A DNA stretch of 18,203 bases from Podila epigama (lineage: Eukaryota; Mortierellomycota; Mortierellomycetes; Mortierellales; Mortierellaceae): contig JAAAVE010000384.1 in NCBI GenBank assembly GCA_015679605.1, forward strand, positions 1 to 18,203. The letters run 5' to 3'. Numbering within the stretch: the first letter of the stretch is position 1; every line of letters starts with the position of its first letter. This document shows positions 8,789 through 17,503 of the stretch, one piece after another. The notes under the pieces were generated by a model. That model ran no database searches, was not told the DNA's origin, and saw only the letters and a program-made list of their open reading frames with translations. A program made the position numbers and the translations under genes.

Positions 8789-9511
8789 ATGAACGCTGCC
8801 ATCTTTGCCCGTACCAGCATCCGCGCTGGAGCCCGCGCCACCCCCATGCGCAGCGGTGCTTACCACTTCACCAACGAGAACGGAAAGGTAACCCCTCTCT
8901 TTCTCTCTCACTCTTCTCTTTTTTCTTATTTTTCTCTCCTTTTCCTTTCATTTTCCATATATTATATAATTTCTTTTCAACAAATCACTGGAATTGACTT
9001 TGAGCGTTTTGGACAAGTCAATCGGGACAGATTTAAATTCAAATTAATCAGAAAAAAAAAGGAAAACGACATCAGCAAAAAAAAAAAACAAAAAAAAAAC
9101 AATAATCAACTTTTTTTTCATGGCGCGACTGGATTCTTGCGGGACTCGGGAATAGGGCAACGGAATGCATCATCAAGCCTCAAAATGACTTGATATTTGC
9201 TCCGCGAAAATATGAATCATGTGTTGACATGGAACAACTTTACAGTATTGAAAATTATTTTGCGATATCGTGTTTGGATTCCAAGAGACTAAGAAGCAAG
9301 AAGCAAGAAACAAGAAAGCGCGTTTTGCGACATCATCACACCGTACTCATCTTTTACACTTACTCTTACTCGTACCTCCACTTAGAACATCCCCTTCTCC
9401 ACCAAGAACAAGCCTGCCTTGGCCTTTGGCGTTGTTGCTTACCTCGGAACCGGCTTTTCCCTTCCCTTCGTTGCCGGTTACTGGCAGGCCTACAAGGCTG
9501 GCCGCGTTTAA
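8789..9511 (+). CDS. COX7C: Cytochrome c oxidase subunit VIIc (yeast Cox8)
   Basis: Exons 8789-8887 and 9386-9511, joined AAG|AAC to read ENGKNIPFSTKNKPAL. Product 74 residues, a normal precursor size for the family. Residues 1 to about 22 (MNAAIFARTSIRAGARA...) are an Arg/Ala presequence without acids. GKN-(I/L)-PFS and the following x-NK are hallmarks of the COX7C/Cox8 family. A single membrane helix follows (about residues 44-66), then a short basic tail ending in AGRV. The subunit is a small, single-span structural part of complex IV in the inner mitochondrial membrane. No single open frame shows the whole protein because the 498-bp intron splits it. Convergent with the KH gene (307 bases between stops), divergent from the ligase. 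Confidence 0.93.
8888..9385 (+). other. 498-bp intron of COX7C
   Basis: GTAACC...CACTTAG. It is much longer than the window's other introns (94-170 bp, and 378) and more than twice the 225-bp CDS. The first part is pyrimidine-rich, the middle holds A-rich homopolymer runs near 9051-9100, and the last ~270 bases have balanced composition. I looked for box C/D motifs and other small RNA signs and found none convincing. Confidence 0.85.
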
Positions 9512-9818
9512 ATACTGAACGTTTCCTGCCTTAACTCTGTCCTTTAACACATCCTCCTTCACAACCCAAGAAAAAAATAAATGTGTAATTTTTTTGTTCT
9601 AACATCCGTATCATGACCATGGGTCAATATACAATCATCATCATCATCATCATTCATATAAACACATAGAACATGAATAGCACGTATAGGTGTATGTAAT
9701 TGACTTGATTGTTCAATCACTCACTCGCTCGCTCTTACACGCACTCTCTCTCTCATTCTCTTGTAATACACTAACAAACTCTGCGAAAAAAAAATGGGGG
9801 CCGCATTGAAGCGAAGCC
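9512..9818. other. Convergent 3' spacer between COX7C and the KH gene
   Basis: The stretch holds the COX7C poly(A) signal, an ATC trinucleotide run at about 9632-9653 and a CT-rich run near 9741-9762. I see no gene. Both neighbours end here, so it serves as 3' untranslated sequence for both. Confidence 0.6.
9576..9581 (+). terminator. AATAAA poly(A) signal of COX7C
   Basis: Canonical hexamer 64 bases after the stop codon, at a usual distance for a fungal gene. Confidence 0.6.
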
Positions 9819-11258
9819 TTACTGTCTGGCCTTCTCGCTCTCGAGACGCTGGTACAACAGGTAGAGAGCCATCTGGTTCGACTCAAGGGTACCAGTGATC
9901 GTCACAAGGCGCTCGTTGGTGGTGCTACCGTGAGCTGGGGGTTCTGAAATCTTGATGTGCGAACCAGACATCTGGCGAATCTCGTTGATCTTGGAGCCAC
10001 CTTTGCCAATGACTGAGCCAACGAGATCGTTGGGAATAAAGATCTGTTGTGCCTGTGTGCCGGGGCCACCGCCACCGCTCGAGGGAGGCATAAAGTCCTG
10101 GCCATAGGGCATCATGGGGCCTTGCGAAGGGTATCCGCCATAGTAAGGCTGGTGATGGTGATGCGACTGACCGTGTGGGGGGTAGCCACCGTGACCGGAA
10201 GAGGGTCCGCCGGGGAAGGCACCACGCGCCATGGGCTTGTATGGGATGATGTTAATGGTTCGGTCACGTTCGCTGTGCTCCTGAAGAACAACTCCAACGT
10301 GGTAGACGGCAATGTGGATAGCATCCGGAACACCAGTGACAGTAATGGTGCGCTCGGTCGACCCAGGCAAGATTTCCTCCGATGCAACAAGACGAGCACC
10401 AGAAGCCTCCTGGATCTCCTTGATCTTGGCACCTCCCTTTCCAATCACCGATCCCATGCGGTGATGAGGGACGAGCAAGCGGATAGCCGTTGACTCGGTC
10501 TCGGGAGCTGCATCAGGCTCAATGTGCTCGGCAATAATCTTTTGGGCAACCAACGAGTATGCCTACAAGTAGCGTGGGATAGGAATAGGAAGGTATACAT
10601 ATGTACATGGTGAGTTGTGGATTATGTAGGCATTTGTTCAGGCGGATACATATAATGCAAACAAAAAACAAACTGCAGGCACAAGCAACTTGTATCTACC
10701 TTGGCAACGGTATCCAAGGGTCCAGAGACAGTCAAAACACGCTCAAAGGCTCCGTGAACCATCTCCGAGATAGTCACCTTGGCGCCCGACATTTCACGGA
10801 TCTCGCTCACGTTCTTGCCAGCCTTGCCAATAATCACACCTGCATCCTTGGTCGACACAATCGAGCGAATTGCTGTTGTAGGAGGAATGTTACCATCCAA
10901 ATCTTCAGCAGATTCCTTCTTGGACTTTGCTATTATATTCAACAAAAATTAAAATATATCATATGTTAGACTATAAATCGTACAACAATACAGCCAACAA
11001 CAGGTAAAAAAAAACACATTTGGACAGGTATAATCATTTGATCCGATCCATCCATATTATTTTTGACAACTTACAGTTATCCTCGGATGTGCGGCGACGG
11101 TGTTGGGGACGCTGGGGCGAAGAAGAGTTAGAGTCATTGACAGCAGCGCGCTTGTAACGACGATCTTCGTTATCCGAGTCATGGTCATCAGAATCATCGT
11201 TGGGAAGAGCTCTCTTCTTCTCGCGATCCTCGACCTTGGAATGCTCAGTGTCCGACAT
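9819..11258 (-). CDS. Triple-KH RNA-binding protein, PCBP/Rnc1-like
   Basis: Exons (-) 11258-11075, 10929-10700 and 10562-9819. Introns 11074-10930 (GTAAGT...TAATAG) and 10699-10563 (GTAGAT...TTGTAG); joins give EDN-S-KSKK and TVAK-AYSLVAQ. Product 385 residues. Residues 1-75 are charged and disordered (KKR, DDSDDHDSDNEDRR, HRRRTSED). Three type-I KH domains follow, each with its RNA-gripping GxxG loop: VIIGKAGKNV (loop 96-99), SVIGKGGAKI (179-182) and SVIGKGGSKI (324-327). KH2 and KH3 are separated by a Gly/Pro/His/Tyr-rich linker with an HHHH run. Two KH domains close together and a distant third is the layout of poly(C)-binding proteins, hnRNP K, yeast Pbp2/Hek2 and fission yeast Rnc1, which bind pyrimidine-rich RNA and control mRNA stability, localisation or translation. 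An upstream pyrimidine-rich leader on the sense strand fits fungal promoters. Confidence 0.92.
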
Positions 11259-12919
11259 GGTTGGAGATTATTGAAAAAACAATGATTGAAAAGGAAGACG
11301 AAAAAGAATTCCTTGCTGACAAGAAATAAGAATGAACAACAACAAAAATAAAGTGAAAAAAAGAAGAAAAAAGTAGAAAAACAATAGTGGGCCTTGGTCA
11401 AAGGGAACAGGGAACGATTGTTTTTTGCGGTGGTGTTGGATGATCCGGATTTGGGTTTTCAAGTGGGGATACTTCTTCTCTTTCTCTCGCGGGTAGGCAG
11501 GGGTGAAGAAGGAGGGGCTTGGAGATTGGTAAGATCAGCGGTGGCGGGGATGAGGTAAGTGGTGTTTGTTTTTTTTTGTTTTGGTTTTGGAGGATGCTAG
11601 ATGGTAGAGGAGAGAAACGAGAGAGAACGGTAGCAGCGATCGCAGTAAGGTGCGATGCAATGCAATGCGTAGAAAGAGGTGGGTTTGTGGGTGAGAAGGT
11701 AGGTCAAGTATTTTGCCGATGTAGCTTTTCTGTAGGGTTCTTTTCGTGTTCGTCAAGATTAAAAGAAGTGCAAAAAAGAGCTCGTCTGAAGAAAAGGAAA
11801 GACAAAGAAAGATCACACGAGAGAAAGAGAATGAAGAAAAAGAAGAACGAAGAGAGCAAAAAAAAAGAAATAACAAAGTAACAGATCGATCCTCAGCAAC
11901 GCGTCAATAACCAAACATCCATGTCGTATCCATGCAATAACTATTACAAGAATCGAGAGACGATCTGGTAGCTGACGCGCCTTTCCCCCTTGTTCCATGT
12001 CCCTTTGTCCTCTGTCCTTTGTCCTTGAGCTCGTGAAGCATCTCAACTCAAGATGGAGGCTATGTTATCAACCTTCGCGTTGCTGGAGTTATTTTTTTGC
12101 CCTGAACAATTAGCCATAACAATAGGCACCATTGTCCGATAGGCTGGATCGTATGCATGCTATGTAGCTCAACTCTTACTGCTGTTGCCAAAGAAGTAGA
12201 GGGGCGCCATTTTTCTTTTTGTTGCGTTTCGGTCACCAATGGTAAGAAATACGAAAAGACAGAACGGAGAAAATAAAGGAAGACAAAGGTGGAGGATGGT
12301 AGGCGCGAGTTTGGCCATCCAATACACCCCTTCCTCTTCTTTTTTCTCCCCCTTAGTTCGTTTCAGTCCCTCGGCACAAACTTATGGCGAAAAAAAAATC
12401 TCCCCCAGAGCAAGTTGTTCGCTTCCTGGAGGCTGTCCATAAACCTGGTTTTGCTCAAGTATCTGTATGTTTGTGATCCAGTTCAAGTTGTTTCTATGCC
12501 CAACATGAATTGTGCTTTTTTTTCGAACTCTTTCTTAAAGTCGCGAGGCATCATGTCCAAATCAGAGCCAAATCAGAGCGCATCAAACAGCAAACAAGAC
12601 GAATGCTCAAAGAAAAGAATGAAAGATTGGAAAAATAAAAAAAGAATAGGATAACAGAAGGATAGAAGCATCAAGACGAGAGTGAATGTTACGAGTATTA
12701 CCGTGGATGGGAAGGGGAGGATGGGAAAGGGATACACACACACACACAAAAAAAGTGAATGGACGGATTAGTGGGAGGATGGGGGAAGGGGTGAGAGATG
12801 AGGGGCGGATGGATGAGATTGGGAAAGAGAGACAAGAGAGAGTCTCCCCCTTATTTTCTTAAGGGTAGGATACACGTCACCGAAGCTGACATAGTGTACT
12901 CGTTACATATACTGGATAT
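11259..12919. other. 1.66-kb intergenic region between KH and dehydrogenase genes
   Basis: It should hold the KH promoter and leader (11259 to about 12000) and the 3' end of the dehydrogenase (about 12700-12919). On the KH sense strand, much of 11280-11400 and 11760-11880 is pyrimidine-rich. Purine runs elsewhere create spurious Lys/Glu-rich frames. A short AC repeat occurs at about 12735-12748. No RNA gene or conserved protein was recognised. Confidence 0.5.
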
Positions 12920-12924
12920 TTATT
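12919..12924 (-). terminator. AATAAA overlapping the dehydrogenase stop codon
   Basis: The last codons read GAA GAA TAA ATA, so the canonical hexamer is formed from the stop codon and its flanks. Whether it is used is unknown; cleavage soon after it would leave almost no 3' untranslated region. Confidence 0.35.
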
Positions 12925-14266
12925 CTTCAGTAAGGCCTGTTGCTGGGCTACTGCAGTTCGCCATAATCTCTTGCACAAGGTCTATGGAAAACTTCCAGAC
13001 TTTGTCCTGGAAGTCATGGTCAGAGGCCAAGGCACTTGGCGGAAGCATCACCGCGGTCGGAATGAAATACAAGCCTCGATAATCCTTCTTTTCCACCTCA
13101 ACACTCGTTGCACAATACAACGTCGTTAGACATCCTTCCCTTGGCTGTAACCCAAAATGGCGCAATACCCACTCGAAAACCCCACCCGCAATAGACCCTA
13201 GTGCCACCGTGATATTGTCCGAAAGATGAGTCTTCACCAGCCCCGGATGGACTGCATTGACAAAGACGCGTTCACCACCTTCCACAGCAAGTCGTCTTGC
13301 AAGTGCCTGAGTAAAGGCAATGTTGCAGACTTTACTACGAGCGTACCGCATGTGATGGTCTATGCCAATGTTCATCGCTGCCTCCGAGTCGCTCACACCC
13401 GCCAGATCGAAGGACGTTGCAAACTCGTGTGCAAAGGAGCTAATATTTCGGTACAAAGGCGAAGAGAATATGAGAAGATCTATATTCTCTTTTTCCATTT
13501 TGTTGTTGTGAGCATTGAGTGACTTTCACCTACCTCACATTGACGATTCTTGATGGTTGAGACTCTTTAATCCGTTCAAGTAATGCCATGGTCAATGCAA
13601 ACGGCCTATCCATGTTATTTTTTTTTTTTTGCGTGTACGCGTGTACGCGTGTAATGCGATGTTGCACATCAGACTCTGCTCCATTTCATATCACTTTACA
13701 ATCCCATAATACAACAACAAACGCAAAAAGAAGAAAGAATCTCTCTCTCTCTCCTCCTCCTCCTCCTCCTCTTACCCGAGATGGTTGGTTGCAAAAGTCT
13801 CTTCCACACCTTCCGTATTCAACCCAAAGTATGGAGGATGAGCTCCTCCATTATTAATCAGGATATGAAGCGGCAAACCTTTTGCTAAAAAATTGGCTGC
13901 CGCTTCATGACAACTCTTGACACTCGATAAATCCAATGGTAAAAAATCAAGCTTTGGTCTTGGTCTTGGTCTTGGTCTTGATGACTCGACTTCTTTTTCT
14001 TCTTCTTCTTCTTCTTCTTCTTCCCATTGTGCTTGGATTTCTTTACGCACTTGTTCCATAGCTTCCTCGGCCTTGGCTTGATTTCGACACGCCATAAACA
14101 CTCGCGCTCCTTTGACTGCCAATCCAATTGTTGTCCACAATCCAATCCCAGAGTTGGCCCCAGTGACAATGGCAACCTTTCCCGTGAGATCTGGGATTTG
14201 CTCCATAGAGAATCGTGGTCGGTCCAAATAAGTTTTCCAAAACTCTTGATTCCTTAAAAAACTCAT
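12920..14266 (-). CDS. Short-chain dehydrogenase/reductase, retinol-dehydrogenase-like
   Basis: Exons (-) 14266-13776, 13605-13534 and 13439-12920; introns 13775-13606 (GTAAGA...GATAG) and 13533-13440 (GTAGGT...TATTAG). Joins rebuild TNHLGPFALT and RIVNVSSFAHEF, both conserved in the family. Product 360 residues. TGANSGIG at 35-42 is the Rossmann cofactor loop, with ACRN at 59-62 (Arg there favours NADP(H)); DLSS near 112 binds the adenine; NNGG at 138-141 replaces the usual NNAG; N161 lies in TNHLG; catalytic Ser 188/189; YARSK with Tyr220 and Lys224; then NAVHPG. The long Ser-to-Tyr gap resembles RDH11-14/WWOX-type enzymes, which oxidise or reduce small lipophilic alcohols and carbonyls. 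Substrate unknown. An insert at about 82-104 (nine Glu, then RPRPRPRP) comes from expanded simple repeats. The last ~40 residues lie beyond the usual family end. Confidence 0.92.
13955..14024. repeat. Coding hexamer and trinucleotide repeats in the dehydrogenase
   Basis: On the + strand, GGTCTT units at 13955-13980 are followed by a run of TTC at about 13991-14024. Read on the gene strand they encode the RP repeat and the nine-Glu run. Both are in frame, so length changes in whole units would not break the protein. Confidence 0.8.
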
Positions 14267-14593
14267 CCTGGGGTTTCCCGCCTCTGTTTTTTTCTTCTTC
14301 TTGTGGTGTAATTGGGTAATCGGTTGTGAGAATGAGAAAAATGTTGAAGAAACAAAAGAGAAGGAAGAAGAAAAACAGCAAAAGAGAAAAATGCATAAAA
14401 CAAAAGGAGAAAGTTTGACAAGAAAAAAACAAAAAACGTCTTTCGATTGTAGACAGAGCCCACTCTCGACAATCGTTCTGTACACAGCAATCCACCCATT
14501 TTTTTTTTCCCCTCGCGAACTTTGAACTGGGACACAAAAGTGGCAGCCACTTATTACAATAGATCGGGTCTAGACCCAAGCAAAAATGCCAGT

Positions 14594-14599
14594 TTTATT
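14594..14599 (-). terminator. AATAAA poly(A) signal of the WRLW-motif gene
   Basis: Canonical hexamer on the - strand 43 bases past the TGA stop, directly after the T24 tract. Confidence 0.5.
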
Positions 14600-14604
14600 C
14601 TGCC

Positions 14605-14628
14605 AAAAAAAAAAAAAAAAAAAAAAAA
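14605..14628. repeat. A24 homopolymer (T24 on the gene strand)
   Basis: Twenty-four uninterrupted A on the + strand, beginning 15 bases past the stop codon of the - strand gene and ending just before its AATAAA. The transcript would carry U24 in its 3' untranslated region. Exact length may be affected by sequencing error. Confidence 0.8.
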
Positions 14629-14642
14629 GCAATTTCAGTCAA

Positions 14643-17503
14643 TCACACCTTGAGCGGAATGGGTGCGTGTGGATACTGCTGAGGTGGAGAATGAAAATGC
14701 TGCCGATGGTGATTAAGATGAAGATGGTGGTGTACATGGACATGTGGCTCTGGTAACTTCCGTGGCGGTGAACAATATCTTTCAGATGCGATCGCAACCG
14801 TACCCGTTGGCGACGACGAAATCAGTGCCAGCTCGTCCAGGTTTTTGAACATTGATTTCTTGGCCCGAGTCAACCCTGAAGTACCAGTTGACCGAAGTGT
14901 ATAGTTGCCATGACTATGGCCGTGGCGTCCAAGATCGACAATTGAGTCTTCCATGTCCAGAATATTTCCAGAACGACTGCTTTCATGAGCCTGTGGCTGA
15001 TATTGACGACGGTGAGAAGGTGATTGCTGATAAAATGATGAGCGGGAGTTTGTAGCAGTGGACAGTGAGTGGTCATATGGATGATGCAGTCGTCCTCCAG
15101 TCTCGGCCGAGGCCTGGAAAAGCTCGGGCATCGGTGCAACGCTCGAATAGGAATCCTCACCATCCGAGTTGGCGGTGCTGTGGCATCGTGAAGAGGACCT
15201 TGAGGACGCGAATGCTGTCGGTTCCTCAATAGAGTGTCGCGACTGCCAGCTAGTCACTCCAGTTTGCTTACTATTTTCCCGAGGCAATACCGTTCCTGTA
15301 GCAGTATTGCTTCGACCTTGCGTCGCCTTCATTCTTTCAGCCTGGATTAGGCTTGATAGGAGCGATTGCCTGCGCCCCACTCCTGGGTAGCCATCCTGGA
15401 AAGGTGTGCGGAGACCGCGGGCCGATTGATCCATGGGCAGCACCGGCTTCTTTGCAAACATGTCTGTGTCCACATTCTTTTGCTCCTGTTTGCTGGTCAA
15501 AGTATCTTCACGATTATCATCTTTTGTCAGGGTCTGCACATGCGTCAAACGGGGTGCGGGGACCATCAAGTGTTGGTCCTTCTGAGGCATAGTCACGGGC
15601 CATTCTTCTTCACTCTCCTCGTCATCCTCGTCATCTTCGCTGTCATCCTCGCAAACAAAAAATTTTGCCCTTGCGGCCAGCTGGCGAGTCGAAGGCGGAG
15701 TAGTCTTTGGAGGCGAGAGCCTCGGTGGCGATGGGTGCACGGCCAGACTATCAACAGCACCTGATGGTGGCCGTCTTGGATTTGAAGTCGACATGGCGCC
15801 ATGGGTGGGTATAATGTGCTGTTGCTGATGTTCTTGCCGTTGTTCTTGCTGTTGGTTTTGCTGTTGCTGTTCTTGGTGCGAATGACACTCGATACTGCCT
15901 ATAGACGACGATCCTTCAAGAGGTTGGTCAATCTTGGAATCTTCATGACCACCTTCGCCAGCAGATGCTTCCTCAGGTGATTGTGAAGCGACGCCTCCGC
16001 CTCTTTGCCAGGCGGCCGTTGCAGTCTTCAAGACAGAGCCCAACAAACGATGAAGGTGGAATCGCGACTGTTGTGCAAAATGGCGACCTCTTTCGCTGGC
16101 AGAACGAACGGTTTGAAGAGAAGACGTGATGGCTGCTGAAGTTGTAGCAAAAGGCCCTGTGTGAGGATCTGTCACAACAGGAGAGATATGTGTGCCGGCG
16201 GCGAATGCTGGATTTGATGATGGGTTTGGTTTTGTGGTTGCTGTTAATGTTGTTGCAGCAACATTGGTGGAAGTTGATCGGATGTTGGGTGCTGACTTTG
16301 GTGATAGTGGTAGAGGCGACTGAGATGTGAGGGATATTGGTGGATGACGGACAGACGGTCCTGACATGGTCTTGTTGTGAACAATAGTTGATGGAGTACG
16401 GGGTGATGGCGATTGTGAGAGTGGACATGCAGAATATAATGCTGTAGAGGAGGGAGAAGGGGGTGTTGTAGTGGTAGTGGTAGTGGTAGTGATGGAGATG
16501 GTTGGATGTACGCCACGAGTGCAATGAGTATGAGGTGGAGGTGTAGTCCGTGTGGAGGAGCAAGAGTTGGGAGAAGAAGAAGAAGAAATAGAAGAAGAAA
16601 AAGAAGAAAAAGGCAAAGTGGTGTGGATGGTCTGGGAAATGTCGACATGGTGTGTGATTCGACGCTCCGCAGAGGAATCAAACGCCGACAGGTTAGAGTC
16701 GACATTGTGTCTGGGCAAAGCAAGTTCAACTCGATTGTGGTCGTTGGGATAAGGATGAGGATGAGGACGAGGAGCATGAGCATGAGCATGGCCGGACTTG
16801 GAGTTATAGTCCATGGACACGGACATGGTGGTTCGAGGCTCAGAACCTAATCCGATATTGTCGGTGCTTGGCGTATCGGAGACAACCCGAACTTGACTTT
16901 TGCGTTTGCTCTTGCGTTTGCTCTTGCGTTTGCTTCTTTCTCTGCCTTCGAATTCGGGACCATGGCCATGGTCATAACCATGGCACAAGCTAGCGGCATG
17001 AAGTCTTGCCGACATTGTGTACTCAAGCGTCTCTTTGGGCGACATGCATTCAATGATTGGATGCTGCTGCCGTTGCCGTGATGAGGCTGCTAGTGCACTC
17101 TCACTCGTGTTACTTGAGCTTTGGCTCCAAGTTTCGACCAATTCCGACCGTGTCCGTGTCTGCGCCTGGGAACGGTGAGGGGCGCCGTTCACTCTGGCTG
17201 TGGACGACAATGCATGTCCATGTCCATGTGCATGTGTATGTGCAAGGGCGGAGTACCTCTTTGGCTGCTGTGTGTGCTGATTGACTGTGGTCTCTCGACC
17301 ATTCGAGCCAAACTGGCCATGCAGACCATGGTGATGGTACTGACGAGATGATAAACGCGCTTGTGCCTCGCGTCGTTCTCGATCATACTCGTGGTCTTCA
17401 AAGACTGACTCGTTATACCAAAGGCGCCATTGCAATGGGTCCGTCATGTTTTCCCACTGCTTGTCACGGGTTTGAAGAACCTGTTGCTTGAACTGCGTGA
17501 ATG
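14643..17503 (-). CDS. Large disordered protein with AreA/Reg1-type WRLW motif, 5' end incomplete
   Basis: The exon is open from the stop at 14643 to a likely acceptor in the T-rich stretch at about 17560-17505. Acceptor candidates are AAG ending at 17504 (exon from 17503) or CAG ending at 17493 (exon from 17492). The first in-frame ATG inside is 17447 (MTDPLQWRLWYNES, 934 residues), but FTQFKQQVLQTRDKQWEN just before it also looks coding, so an upstream exon is likely. The ENM...WRLW pattern resembles the short domain called AreA GATA-like (PF08550) in fungal nitrogen and glucose regulators such as Reg1. Further points, numbered from 17447: a KRKS x3 basic repeat near 172-183 (possible nuclear signal), an acidic FFVCEDDSEDDEDDEESEEE-type patch near 595-618, RRQSLLSSLIQAERM near 692-706, KSMFKNLDELA near 864-874, and a His-rich tail near 902-919. 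The rest is Ser/Thr/Pro/Gln/His-rich. Role: unknown, possibly a regulatory scaffold. Confidence 0.7.
16900..16935. repeat. 12-bp tandem repeat coding KRKS
   Basis: Three TTGCGTTTGCTC-type units on the + strand. On the gene strand they encode three KRKS repeats, a basic block able to act as a nuclear localisation signal. Confidence 0.8.

Larger units (their letters stand above)
14267..14642. other. Spacer between dehydrogenase start and WRLW-protein stop
   Basis: These 376 bases hold the dehydrogenase promoter and leader, which is pyrimidine-rich on its sense strand (about 14270-14420), and the 3' end of the upstream gene including a T24 tract and AATAAA. No gene is recognised. Confidence 0.55.

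Noticed and set aside
9120-9385. Possible snoRNA in the COX7C intron
   Set aside because: No RUGAUGA box C paired with a CUGA box D, and no H/ACA layout could be found.
12239-12654. Overlapping + strand frames in the intergenic region
   Set aside because: They are short, overlap in different frames and reflect purine-rich runs; no domain and no splice partners.
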